Shown here piece by piece: positions 27,190 to 35,610 of a DNA stretch of 64,000 nucleotides. Source of the stretch: Candidatus Geothrix skivensis. GTDB lineage: Bacteria > Acidobacteriota > Holophagae > Holophagales > Holophagaceae. Position numbers and translations under genes: made by a program. Where the stretch lies: the NCBI GenBank assembly GCA_016721195.1, contig JADKIO010000009.1, positions 1 to 64,000 of the forward strand. Reading direction: 5' to 3'. Every line of letters starts with the position of its first letter. Position 1 is the stretch's first letter. Below the pieces are notes generated by a model, which was given only the letters and a program-made list of their open reading frames with translations, did no database searches and was not told the DNA's origin.

Positions 27190-27864
27190 ATGACCCAACC
27201 CAACGCACAGCATCCCTGGACCGAACAAGAGCCGGACAACCTGCTACTGGCCACAGTCCTGCGTGGCACGGAACACCTCTCCGACGCCCAGCTCCTCTCG
27301 ACCCTGCTCCGGCAGCAGGATCTCCAACGTGCCGAGGAGGCCCTCCGATCAGGTAATCTCAATACGCTCATCCACGCCGGGCCGGTGGAGCTGAAAGCCC
27401 TCGGCTTTCACGAGAACGAGATCACTCGCCTCATGGTCGTGCTGGAACTCACCACCCGTGTGATCCAGCAGCGGCGGACGATCCGCCTCGCCTCACTTGA
27501 AGACACCGTTCGGATTATCCGGATCTGCGGTGAAAAGCACCAGCTTCCGAGCATCGGTCTCATTGCTGTCGATTCCCACGACCGCATCCTGGTGGATCGC
27601 ATCCTCTTCCAGGGCATGCATGATTTCGGCTCCATCGACTTGAGGGAGATTTTCCGTGAAGCCCTTCGCGTGGGCGCTGATGCACTGGTCGTTTACCGGT
27701 ACCAGCCTTGTCCTGAGGCCATCCCAACCGCAACTGACCGGACCCTCATGGATCGTTTACGTATCAGCGCTACCGTGATCAGCCTGAGCATTCTCGATGT
27801 CTTGATCGTCTCGGAGCGGTCATATTTTTCGGCCCGCATCAACGACGAATGGCAGGAAAACTAA
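27190..27864 (+). CDS. RadC-like protein lacking the JAMM metal motif
   Basis: 224 residues. The N-terminal HhH-like half (LSDAQLLSTLLRQQDLQRAE, VELKALGFHENEITRLMVVL) and the JAB-fold half (IGLIAVDSHDRILVDRILFQ, DLREIFREALRVGADALVVY) follow RadC throughout. However the metal-binding HNHPSGD-PTPS-x2-D block is replaced by YRYQPCPEAIPTATD, so the metal-binding histidines are gone. The tail ERSYFSARINDEWQEN matches the RadC end. It should be catalytically inert and may act as a scaffold or sensor. AAAGG site before ATG 27190. Confidence 0.82.
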   Translation: MTQPNAQHPWTEQEPDNLLLATVLRGTEHLSDAQLLSTLLRQQDLQRAEEALRSGNLNTLIHAGPVELKALGFHENEITRLMVVLELTTRVIQQRRTIRLASLEDTVRIIRICGEKHQLPSIGLIAVDSHDRILVDRILFQGMHDFGSIDLREIFREALRVGADALVVYRYQPCPEAIPTATDRTLMDRLRISATVISLSILDVLIVSERSYFSARINDEWQEN

Positions 27865-27886
27865 TTCCATTCCACGGAGGATGACA

Positions 27887-28030
27887 ATGAACCAGAATCT
27901 CGTTCCCACCTGCATCCAGCTCGACGATGTAGTCGATCCCGAGCCCTATCTGGCACTTGCCCTGCAGGGCTTCTCGATCCCGATCACGGCGCTGACCCCT
28001 GAGGTCGACACCACCTCGGACCAGCAGTAA
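27887..28030 (+). CDS. Small PTC-LDDV peptide B (47 aa)
   Basis: ATG 27887 follows CACGGAGG (27874-27880) with a 6-base spacing, 22 bases after the RadC-like stop, so it belongs to the same transcript. The product begins MNQNLVPTCIQLDDVVDPEP and continues YLALALQGFSIPITALTPEV. It shares PTC-x2-LDDV-x-DP-x5-L-x-L-x-G-x3-P with peptide A at 22993, while the C-termini differ. No secretion signal. Function unknown; see findings. Confidence 0.68.
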   Translation: MNQNLVPTCIQLDDVVDPEPYLALALQGFSIPITALTPEVDTTSDQQ

Positions 28031-28173
28031 GTTCTATCGAAAAGCTGCGCCTCGAGGCATTTCTATGCTGGCAATCAAGCAGAGCCTGTGGACACTGACC
28101 GGATCTCCCCGTGTGGGATTTCGGCCGGAAGGTGCGAATGACCCTCGGCAGAATGACGGCGTAATCGAGACCG

Positions 28174-28209
28174 GTCGCCCCTCCTGAATCGTGCCAGAAC
28201 GGCCAACCT
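28174..28209 (+). repeat. Right copy of a ~35-bp imperfect direct repeat
   Basis: Partner of 22396-22430, same orientation, roughly three-quarters identical with one single-base gap. It lies in the 264-base non-coding gap after peptide B. No transposase gene is present between the copies. Confidence 0.5.
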
Positions 28210-28294
28210 AACGTTTGTACTCAAGTCAATGTGACCCTGACACCCAACTGGGTTCTTGGTGAACGACCTTCCCGATTACCAGGATTCCTGGTGC

Positions 28295-28666
28295 TCATAA
28301 GGTCTGGGTGGCTGAGTTCACTTTGATATTCAAAGTCGCTCTTATCCATGGAAACCGCGCCTTTACGAGGTCGAATAGGTCGCCGGATCTCAAGAAGGTC
28401 GCTGAGCCTTTAATTAGGAATCCAGTACCTGGACCATGAAAGCCGTCAACTTCACGGCTCCCCACGGTTATTTGGATGTCAGGATTTTTTTCCACATTGG
28501 CCTCAGTTTGAATCATTCCTCCAACGGGAATCAGAAGTTGATCGTCTTGGGTGATAGACAGGTAGCTATTCCATGTGTTTACAACATGAGGACTGTTGTC
28601 ACCCATGGTCACGACTGCAACTACACCCTCGCATTTAAGAACCTGCAACATTTTGTCTGGAATCAT
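28295..28666 (-). CDS. Pyridoxamine 5'-phosphate oxidase-fold flavin/FMN-binding protein
   Basis: 123 residues with the split-barrel PPOX pattern: MIPDKMLQVLKCEGVVAVVT, NTWNSYLSITQDDQLLIPVG, NVEKNPDIQITVGSREVDG, GTGFLIKGSATFLRSGD. Such proteins bind FMN or F420 and often act in stress-related reductions. Substrate unknown. Monocistronic; it converges on the mobile module. Confidence 0.82.
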   Translation of the reverse strand: MIPDKMLQVLKCEGVVAVVTMGDNSPHVVNTWNSYLSITQDDQLLIPVGGMIQTEANVEKNPDIQITVGSREVDGFHGPGTGFLIKGSATFLRSGDLFDLVKARFPWIRATLNIKVNSATQTL

Positions 28667-28789
28667 CTGCCAATCTCCTCATGGTCATATAGCAAAATCC
28701 AATCTGTAGCTCGATAGGCCACTCCCGCCTGGCCGTATCGGTTCGAACCGCCGAGTATATTCCTGCCTTGGGACCCATCAGTCTAGTGC

Positions 28790-29695
28790 TTATGGCTTCT
28801 GAACAGAGTGGCCACCGAATTCATTCCGCATCGAGGCCAACAGACGATCTGAGAATGATTCAGAATCGCGTGAACGCAATCGCTGGATCACCGATTGGGT
28901 GATCACGGGGACTGGCACGTTCAGCTCGAGGGCTTCATTCACAGTCCAACGCCCCTCCCCGGAATCGACCACGTACGGGGCGATGCCAGCCATGTTCGGG
29001 TTCTGTTCCAACGCATGGGCAGTCAGATCCAGCAACCAAGAGCGCACCACGCTTCCGTGGCGCCAGATTTCGGCCACCTGGTGAAGGTCTAGCCCGAATT
29101 CGGGCTTGTGCTGCATGATGGAGAAGCCTTCGGCGTAGGCCTGCATCAGGCCATATTCGATGCCGTTGTGAATCATCTTGGTGAAGTGGCCGGCGCCGCT
29201 TGGCCCCACCCGGCCCCAACCTTGGTCCTGTGCGGGCGCCAGGGTCTCGAAGATCGGACGCAGACGCTCGACCACCGTCGATTCTCCGCCGATCATCAGA
29301 CTGTAGCCTTCGGTGAGTCCCCAGATGCCGCCGCTGGTGCCGCAGTCCACAAAGTGGATTTGAGGCTCAAGGAGATCTGTCCCGCGGCGTAGGGTGTCCT
29401 TGTAGTTGGAGTTGCCACCGTCGATGATCGCATCACCTGCCGTGAGCAAAGGCAGCAGGGCGGCGATCGTCCTGTCCACGGCTTCGCCAGCCGGAACCAT
29501 CAACCAGATTGCCCGCGGCGCTTGCAGTTTCCCGACTAGCGCCTCCAGGGAATCCACGCAACCAACGCCTTGGCCCGCCATGCCTGCGCGTGTCATCTCA
29601 TTCGAATCAAAGCCCACCACGCGATGCCCACCACTGACCAGGCGCTGCGCCATGCTGGCGCCCATCCGACCTAATCCGATCATGCCGATTTCCAT
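28790..29695 (-). CDS. gnd: 6-phosphogluconate dehydrogenase (decarboxylating), short NAD-type
   Basis: Oxidative pentose-phosphate enzyme converting 6-phosphogluconate to ribulose 5-phosphate. Rossmann motif GMIGLGRMGASMAQRL at the N-terminus, IIDGGNSNYKDTLRRG and FVDCGTSGGIWGLTEGYSLM for substrate, and HFTKMIHNGIEYGLMQAYAE with the catalytic lysine. 301 residues, the length of the short GndA/YqeC-type enzymes that commonly prefer NAD. It diverges from the cupin gene. Confidence 0.93.
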   Translation of the reverse strand: MEIGMIGLGRMGASMAQRLVSGGHRVVGFDSNEMTRAGMAGQGVGCVDSLEALVGKLQAPRAIWLMVPAGEAVDRTIAALLPLLTAGDAIIDGGNSNYKDTLRRGTDLLEPQIHFVDCGTSGGIWGLTEGYSLMIGGESTVVERLRPIFETLAPAQDQGWGRVGPSGAGHFTKMIHNGIEYGLMQAYAEGFSIMQHKPEFGLDLHQVAEIWRHGSVVRSWLLDLTAHALEQNPNMAGIAPYVVDSGEGRWTVNEALELNVPVPVITQSVIQRLRSRDSESFSDRLLASMRNEFGGHSVQKP

Positions 29696-29874
29696 GGGTT
29701 GCTCCTGCTTTGCGGAACCGATTGCCTTCGCACACCAAGCCTACAACCGGCTTGGTTTGTGTGTGTTCGAGAAGGTCCACACAGGCGACGCTAGGCTCAA
29801 CATGGCACTCGGTTCTTGATCACCTGGACTTGACCTATCCTCCCCTTGGCGAACAGGGGCCCTATCATAGAGCC

Positions 29875-30210
29875 ATGCGCATCCATTCCCTCCAGGAAGT
29901 CCCCGTCATGACCCTAGGTTCAGGCGCGGCCATTCAAAAGCACATGCTCGTGGGCCCGGGTGAGGTTCCGCATGTCATGCAATTTGTTCGGGCCTGTTTC
30001 CAGCCGAGCCAGGTGGCCCCCGCACACGCCCATCCAGACATGACTGAACTGTTCTACATCGAATCAGGAGAAGGCACCCTTATCGTCGATGGCGTGCCCC
30101 ATCCACTTCGGCCCGGCGTATCCTTCCTTGTGGAGCCGGGAGAACAGCACGAGATCAGGAGCTCTCCGGGTTCCGAACTGGTGGTGGTCTATGTTTCTGT
30201 CCACTCCTGA
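29875..30210 (+). CDS. Cupin domain protein
   Basis: 111 residues. Cupin motif 1 (PAHAHPDMTELFYIESGEG) and motif 2 (PGVSFLVEPGEQHEIRSSPG) with the metal-ligand histidines and glutamate intact. Start ATG 29875 (MRIHSLQEVPVMTLGSG). Likely a metal-binding sensor or small enzyme; substrate unknown. The hemerythrin gene follows after 30 bases. Confidence 0.85.
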   Translation: MRIHSLQEVPVMTLGSGAAIQKHMLVGPGEVPHVMQFVRACFQPSQVAPAHAHPDMTELFYIESGEGTLIVDGVPHPLRPGVSFLVEPGEQHEIRSSPGSELVVVYVSVHS

Positions 30211-30240
30211 GGGCGAAGTTCACCCAGAAGAGGCCTTCCG

Positions 30241-30753
30241 TTGACGCCCCCTCCCCAGATACCTTCGGCGGACGCCCCCAATTCCAGAACCCTCAACGCC
30301 CGTCTGACAGCCGATCATGGGGAGATCGAGGGACTCTTCCGGGATGCCCGGATGGCCCTGGAACGTGACCTGCAGGCCGAGGCCCACACCGTGGTCGATC
30401 GGATCTGGATGCGCCTAGCGGTCCATATCCGCGCCGAACACAAGGTGGTTTTCCCGGCTCTGGTGGAGGTCCGACCCGATCTCCAATCGGTGCTCCAGGC
30501 CCTTCATGAAGATCATGACTATTTCATGAGCGCTTTGGCGGGGGCGGTGAAGGCCATGAAGGGCCCGTCGCCGGACGTGGCGTTGATAAGGGCAGCGCTA
30601 GAGGCGGTGGGGCTCCGGTTGGATTCCCACAACGCCATCGAGGAGGAAACCATCTATCCAGCCGCGGATGAGCTTCCACGGGAGCAGCGGCTGCAGGTTC
30701 TGGAAGACGTGTCCCGAGAACTGGCCTTCCTTCCGATACGCCACGGGCGGTGA
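30241..30753 (+). CDS. Hemerythrin HHE cation-binding domain protein
   Basis: 170 residues from a TTG start. Four-helix HHE pattern: LTADHGEIEGLFRDAR, HIRAEHKVVFPALVEV, LHEDHDYFMSALAGAV and DSHNAIEEETIYPAADEL provide the diiron ligands. Hemerythrin-domain proteins bind O2 or NO and are common beside NO reductase genes; here it is convergent with norZ. A role in NO or oxygen handling is inferred. Confidence 0.85.
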   Translation: MTPPPQIPSADAPNSRTLNARLTADHGEIEGLFRDARMALERDLQAEAHTVVDRIWMRLAVHIRAEHKVVFPALVEVRPDLQSVLQALHEDHDYFMSALAGAVKAMKGPSPDVALIRAALEAVGLRLDSHNAIEEETIYPAADELPREQRLQVLEDVSRELAFLPIRHGR

Positions 30754-30826
30754 ACCCATCCTGAGGCAGTCTCCCTGCCATTCGGCCTGGGTGAGTTGAT
30801 AACAGTAGACCCGTGCTGTACCGAAA

Positions 30827-33115
30827 TTAGGTGGTGTCCCCCCCTTCGCGGCTGAAGACCAGCCTCAGGGTCGCGTAGGCGATGGGTACGGCGCCGAGCA
30901 AGAGGAAGATCATGTCCGCGGCGATGCGGACCCACTCCAGTGTGTGGAAAGTGCCACCCATGAGGAAGGCGAGGCGCCGGGCATGCCAGTACCCGTTGGA
31001 GAGGACATCCCACAGTTGGATGACGCCTCCTGGGAAGAGATCCAACACGACCATCAGGCCAAGGCCGATGTTGAGGCCCCAGAAGCCGAGGCGGATGAAT
31101 TTCTCCACCTTGCCCCAGGCTAGGTCACCTTTGATCTCCCGCAGGCAGAAGACCAGGACGGCCAGAGCCAGCATCCCGAAGACGCCGAACATTGCCGCAT
31201 GCCCGTGGTTGGCCGTCAAGGTCGTGCCAACCTCGAAGTAGGAGACGATGGGCAAGTTGATGAGGAACCCGAAGACGCCCGCGCCGACGAAGTTCCATAC
31301 ACCTACTGCGATGAGGAATTTGATGGCCCAGCGCTGTTTGGCAGCCAAGGGGCGGTCGCATTCTGCGCAGTTCCGGTCCTGCAGGCGGATAAAGTCCCAG
31401 GCATCCAGAGTCAAGAGAGTGAGCGGGATGACTTCCATGGCAGAGAAACTGGCCGCGAGGCCCATGTTCAGGGTGCCCTGGCCGGTGAAATACCAGTGGT
31501 GCCCGATGCCCACGATGCCCCCACCCAGGTAGAGGATCGCGTCGAGATAGACAAGCCGCGTCGCCGACTTGGAAGTGACCAGGCCCAGTTGGTAGAACAT
31601 CACCGCCACCAGCACCGTGGCGAAGAGTTCGAAGAATCCCTCGACCCAGAGGTGGATAATCCAGAAACGCCAGTTGTCGATGACGGCGAAATTGGTTCGG
31701 GGCCCGTAGAACAGGGCCGGGACATAGAAGAGCGGGATGGCGATGGCCGCGTAGAAGAACAGCGAGGGCAGTTCTCCCTGCTCTGTGCCCTTCATGGCCG
31801 GGCGGAGAGCCCGGAACATGAGGAAGAGCCAGAACACCAGCCCTGCGGCCAGGAGGATCTGCCAGAACCGGCCCAGGTCGAGGTATTCGCTCCCCTGGTG
31901 CCCCAGCCAGAACCACAGACTGCCCAGCTTGTTGTTGATCCCGGCCATTTCTCCAAACAGGCTGCCGAAGACCACGATCGCCAGGGCGCCCAGAAGAACG
32001 AGCACTCCGGCCTTCTGACCCTTGGGCTCCCCACCACCCACGAGGGGGGCCAGGAAGAGCCCTCCCCCCACCCAGGCCGTGGCGATCCAGAAAATCGCCA
32101 GCTGCAGATGCCAGGTCCGCGCCAGATTGTAGGGCAGGAACCGGGCCAGATCGAAACCGTAGAAGCCACCTGGCTCGACCCGGTAGTGCGCCAGGACGCC
32201 GCCAAGGGCGGCCTGCCCCAGGAAGAGGAGGGCCACCACGGCAAAGAAGAGGCCCACGGCCTTCTGGCTGGGTGTGAGTGTCCAGGCTTGGAGCCGGCCT
32301 TCTTGCGCGTGCTTCCAGCCAGCCGCGCCGCCCCATCCCAGGTAGTTGAACTTTCCGAAGATGAAAAGGATCAGACCCAGGCCACCCAGCAGGGTGATTA
32401 GACTCATCGCACTCCACAGATAGGTCGAGGCCGTGGGTCCATTGCCCACCAGGGGCTCGTAGGGCCAGTTGTTGGTGTAGGAGTAGTCCTTCTCCGGGCG
32501 TGGCGCCACCGTGGCCCAGGTGGCCCAGGCGAAGTAGGCCGTGAGGTGTTTCAGTTCCTGCTCGTCCTGGATGAACTTGGTGGGCAGTCCCACCGCGGCC
32601 TTCTCGCCCGAAAAGTAAGTCGTCCACTCCCCGGTCTGGATGCGGTAGGAGTCGGCCTCGACATCTGTGAATCGGAGGGTATTCGCGCCCGCGTCGTAGC
32701 GATTCTGCTTGATCAGGGTTTTCAGCCGAGCCCCGATCTCCAGAGCCTGGCCCTCTCCCAGCTCTTTGAACGCCTTGCCGTAGTGGGCCTGAGCCAGGGA
32801 GTCCCGTCCAATCTCGGCAAGGCGGTGCAGATACTCAGCGGTGTAGTCGGGCCCGAGGTAGGCGCCATGGCCCCACAGGGTTCCGTGTTCCATGAGGCCG
32901 TACTTCAGGAAGACCTCCTGGCCATCCTTGACCTCCTCCCCCGTGAAGAGCACCTGGCCCGCACTCCCGATGACTCTGGCCGGGATGGGAGGTGCACCCG
33001 TGTAGGTCTTTGCGGTGATCCAGATCAGCAGGCTGAAGCCGAAGATCATCACGAGGATGACAGCCTGGCGCCAACGGGGAGACAGAGGGGTTGAATCGGA
33101 TATTGCGGTGCTCAT
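30827..33115 (-). CDS. norZ: Quinol-dependent nitric oxide reductase (qNor)
   Basis: Reduces 2 NO to N2O using quinol at the cytoplasmic membrane. 762 residues: one N-terminal helix, a periplasmic domain (GEEVKDGQEVFLKYGLMEHG, LWGHGAYLGPDYTAEYLHR) fused to the 12-helix NorB core (TWHLQLAIFWIATAWVGGGL, HLWVEGFFELFATVLVAVMF, GIGHHWYFTGQGTLNMGLAA, NHGHAAMFGVFGMLALAVLV). The fusion is diagnostic of qNor rather than cNor. Last gene of a same-strand run beginning with TetR at 36222. NO arises from the nitrate-respiration genes in this window. Confidence 0.95.
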   Translation of the reverse strand: MSTAISDSTPLSPRWRQAVILVMIFGFSLLIWITAKTYTGAPPIPARVIGSAGQVLFTGEEVKDGQEVFLKYGLMEHGTLWGHGAYLGPDYTAEYLHRLAEIGRDSLAQAHYGKAFKELGEGQALEIGARLKTLIKQNRYDAGANTLRFTDVEADSYRIQTGEWTTYFSGEKAAVGLPTKFIQDEQELKHLTAYFAWATWATVAPRPEKDYSYTNNWPYEPLVGNGPTASTYLWSAMSLITLLGGLGLILFIFGKFNYLGWGGAAGWKHAQEGRLQAWTLTPSQKAVGLFFAVVALLFLGQAALGGVLAHYRVEPGGFYGFDLARFLPYNLARTWHLQLAIFWIATAWVGGGLFLAPLVGGGEPKGQKAGVLVLLGALAIVVFGSLFGEMAGINNKLGSLWFWLGHQGSEYLDLGRFWQILLAAGLVFWLFLMFRALRPAMKGTEQGELPSLFFYAAIAIPLFYVPALFYGPRTNFAVIDNWRFWIIHLWVEGFFELFATVLVAVMFYQLGLVTSKSATRLVYLDAILYLGGGIVGIGHHWYFTGQGTLNMGLAASFSAMEVIPLTLLTLDAWDFIRLQDRNCAECDRPLAAKQRWAIKFLIAVGVWNFVGAGVFGFLINLPIVSYFEVGTTLTANHGHAAMFGVFGMLALAVLVFCLREIKGDLAWGKVEKFIRLGFWGLNIGLGLMVVLDLFPGGVIQLWDVLSNGYWHARRLAFLMGGTFHTLEWVRIAADMIFLLLGAVPIAYATLRLVFSREGGDTT

Positions 33116-33238
33116 GGCAGATTCCTTTGAGGAAGCGATTCTGGCCTCGAGAACGGGTCGGGGGGATCAGCATACGCCTTCCCACCAGACGGCTGAAGGA
33201 ATCGGGGGGGGTCCGATTCGGGAGGAGATAGAGGTCAG

Positions 33239-34573
33239 TCATCCTTTCGTGCCAGACGGACGATCTGGCAATCCCCCTTGTTTGGGGCCGGTGATCAGCC
33301 GTGCCCCGCGTTCGTAGCGGAGGTAGGTCCAGGCCCATTCCGTCAGGACGAGGAAACGGTTGCGAAAGCCGATGAGCCAAGCGATATGGACCAGGAGCCA
33401 GAAAAGCCAGGCCGCGAATCCAGTGAATCTCAGGCGGGCCACTTCTCCCACCGCAGCCGCCCGCCCGATGGTGGCGAGCATCCCCCGGGAGTGGTACGTG
33501 AACGGAAGGCCGGGCAACCCTTGGAGCGCTCGCAGGATGTTCCTGGCGGCATGACGACCTTCCTGGACGGCCACCGGGGCCAGGGCAGGCAGGGGTTGGC
33601 CATCCTGGTGCAGGGAGGCCAGATCTCCGATGACAAAAACACCTGGGGCCTCCGTCAGGCTGAGGTCGGGTTGGACGGGAATGCGGCCTCCGGAAGCCAG
33701 GGGGGCTCCCAGCGAACTGGCCAGGGGCGAACCCTCCACTCCCGCTGCCCAAAGGATGGTGCGGGCTTCGATCTTCTCACCGTGAACCGTGACGCCCCCA
33801 TTATCCAGGGCCGTCACGGGATTTCCTGTGAATACCTCCACTCCCAGCCGGGAGATCGCCTCGGTGGCCCACTGGGAGAGCTCTGGGGCGAACCCCGGAA
33901 GGATGCGGGGCCCGGCTTCGATGAGCAGCACCCGCGCCTTGGCGGGATCGATCCGCCGGAAGTCCCGGGTCATGACATGCCTGGCGATTTCGGCGATGGC
34001 CCCCGCCAGTTCCACCCCAGTAGGACCGCCCCCCACGAGGATGAAGGTTAGCCAGGCCCTCTGGCGGGCGGGATCCGTTTCCCATTCGGCAGATTCGAAA
34101 GCCAGGAGGATGCGTTTTCGGATTTCGAGGGCATCCTCGATGGTCTTAAGCCCCGGGGCGGCCCCGGCCCATTCCGGGTGGCCGAAGTAGGAATGGGTCA
34201 CGCCTGTGGCGAGGATGAGGAAGTCGTAAGGAACGGCCCCCTCGGGATTGACCCCATCGGATAGAAGGACCCGCTTCCCGATAGGATCCACCGCCACGGC
34301 CTCTGCAAGCAGGACCGAGGCGTTCCGCTGCCTGCGGAGGATCTGGCGAATGGGCACCGCGATATCGCTGGGGTTGAGGGCGGCGGTGGCTACCTGATAG
34401 AGCAGGGGCTGGAAGAGGTGGTGGTTCCGCTGGTCGATCAGGGTGACATCGACCGGAGCCCTACGAAGGGCCTTGGCTGCGGCCAGACCCCCGAAGCCAC
34501 CCCCCAAGATGACGACATGGGGTCGACCTCTCAGTGGCATGGCAACAGCGGCGGGAAGAGTGTCACTGGGCAT
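33239..34573 (-). CDS. ndh: Type II NADH:quinone oxidoreductase (NDH-2)
   Basis: 444-residue, single-subunit, non-proton-pumping dehydrogenase. N-terminal FAD motif (HVVILGGGFGGLAAAKALRR), NRHHLFQPLLYQVATAAL-type block (RNHHLFQPLLYQVATAALNP), NAD motif (FILVGGGPTGVELAGAIAEI), second FAD motif (GVFVIGDLASLHQDGQPLPA) and a C-terminal amphipathic membrane-anchoring region with hydrophobic AWLFWLLVHIAWLIGFRNRF. It would feed NADH electrons into the quinol pool used by the adjacent qNor. Confidence 0.93.
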   Translation of the reverse strand: MPSDTLPAAVAMPLRGRPHVVILGGGFGGLAAAKALRRAPVDVTLIDQRNHHLFQPLLYQVATAALNPSDIAVPIRQILRRQRNASVLLAEAVAVDPIGKRVLLSDGVNPEGAVPYDFLILATGVTHSYFGHPEWAGAAPGLKTIEDALEIRKRILLAFESAEWETDPARQRAWLTFILVGGGPTGVELAGAIAEIARHVMTRDFRRIDPAKARVLLIEAGPRILPGFAPELSQWATEAISRLGVEVFTGNPVTALDNGGVTVHGEKIEARTILWAAGVEGSPLASSLGAPLASGGRIPVQPDLSLTEAPGVFVIGDLASLHQDGQPLPALAPVAVQEGRHAARNILRALQGLPGLPFTYHSRGMLATIGRAAAVGEVARLRFTGFAAWLFWLLVHIAWLIGFRNRFLVLTEWAWTYLRYERGARLITGPKQGGLPDRPSGTKG

Positions 34574-34609
34574 GGAAGGCTCCGGCCCATCGCTTGAAAA
34601 GGTTGCAGA

Positions 34610-35218
34610 CTAGTGGCCTTCGTGACCTGAATGCCCCTCGTGGCCTTCTCCATGTTCGGAAGCGGCACCGGCCCCGTAGACGGCCTCGACGTAGTGGATG
34701 AATCCGACGTAGGAGGACACGTATTCTCGGCCGGCCTTGAGGTCGCCAGGCTTGTAGGCTTTGGCCTTCACCGCCGCCTCGAAGCGCTGGTGCAGGGTGG
34801 TGTGGATGTTGTCGTTCACGAGTTTCCAGAGGGGTTTCAGATCACCGCTCTCCAGTGCCTTGTCACCGGCGGGAATGGCTGGACCGAAGTCCTCCCCCGC
34901 TGGTTTCAAGCCCGTGAAGGGAGCGCCTTCGCCAGCCCGGTGCACCCGGACCAGCGTTTCAAAGAAGTACTGGTCCGCCAGCTTCTGGGCTTCGGCGCCG
35001 AGTTTTCGGACTTCCTGAGCGCGGCGGAAAGCCCCACGGATCTCGCCCTCGTCCTTGGGGTGAACCCAGACCAGCACATGGTTCACGTCCCCAGTCGTGA
35101 AGGCGGCCCTTGCAGCCTTGATCACAGGGCCATCCAGGCTGTCGCAGTGTGCCATGGCCGGGAAGGGAGCAAGGAGAAGGGCGAGGCCGAAGGATCGTAG
35201 GGTGGAATGTAATCGCAT
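34610..35218 (-). CDS. DUF6448 family periplasmic protein with His-rich tail
   Basis: 202 residues with a signal peptide (LRSFGLALLLAPFPAMAH, cleavage after AMA). The mature part begins HCDSLDGPVIKAARAA and contains VNHVLVWVHPKDEGEIRGAF and TTLHQRFEAAVKAKAYKPGD, as in DUF6448 proteins. The C-terminus is histidine/glycine-rich (EHGEGHEGHSGHEGH) and may bind metal. It sits between the cupin and ndh in the norZ cluster; biochemical role unknown. Confidence 0.8.
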   Translation of the reverse strand: MRLHSTLRSFGLALLLAPFPAMAHCDSLDGPVIKAARAAFTTGDVNHVLVWVHPKDEGEIRGAFRRAQEVRKLGAEAQKLADQYFFETLVRVHRAGEGAPFTGLKPAGEDFGPAIPAGDKALESGDLKPLWKLVNDNIHTTLHQRFEAAVKAKAYKPGDLKAGREYVSSYVGFIHYVEAVYGAGAASEHGEGHEGHSGHEGH

Positions 35219-35242
35219 GGGGTCTCCTTGGGGGAAAGAGGG

Positions 35243-35581
35243 TTAATTGGAGGCCTTGGACTTGGAACCCAGTCCCCGCAGATGGGAGACCAGGAAGTAC
35301 GAGGGCTCGCTGGCCCGGACGGAATGAAGCAGCTCCTCCGCGATGGGCACCAATTCGCCGGGGCCGACCTGCTTCCAGGTCTCGCCCAGCATCACTTCGA
35401 TGGCGCCGGAAAGGAGAAGGACCGAGGCCGGATAGGGCGCCGCGTGCGCTGGAATCTGGACACCACTGGGGAGGGCCACCAGCACGAGCTTGGTGTCGTT
35501 CTTGAGATCCAAGAGGGGGAGGGAGGCCCGTTGGCCTTCAGGCATGGGGAGCGTGTCGCTCAGGTTGGTGATGGGAATCAT
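35243..35581 (-). CDS. Cupin domain protein (norZ cluster)
   Basis: 112 residues. Cupin motifs are partly degenerate (LPSGVQIPAHAAPYPASVLL, PGELVPIAEELLHSVRASEP): one histidine in each motif remains, so metal binding may be weak. Directly downstream of the tetR gene and upstream of DUF6448 on the same strand. Possibly a small-molecule sensor. Confidence 0.8.
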   Translation of the reverse strand: MIPITNLSDTLPMPEGQRASLPLLDLKNDTKLVLVALPSGVQIPAHAAPYPASVLLLSGAIEVMLGETWKQVGPGELVPIAEELLHSVRASEPSYFLVSHLRGLGSKSKASN

Positions 35582-35610
35582 GGGGTTCTCCTTGAGGGAA
35601 CGAAGGTGGA

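Noticed and set aside
7658..28300. Second copy of the tmRNA 3' end as an island attachment site
   Set aside because: Looked for the GGTTCGACTCCCACC-type 3' sequence downstream and found none by eye.
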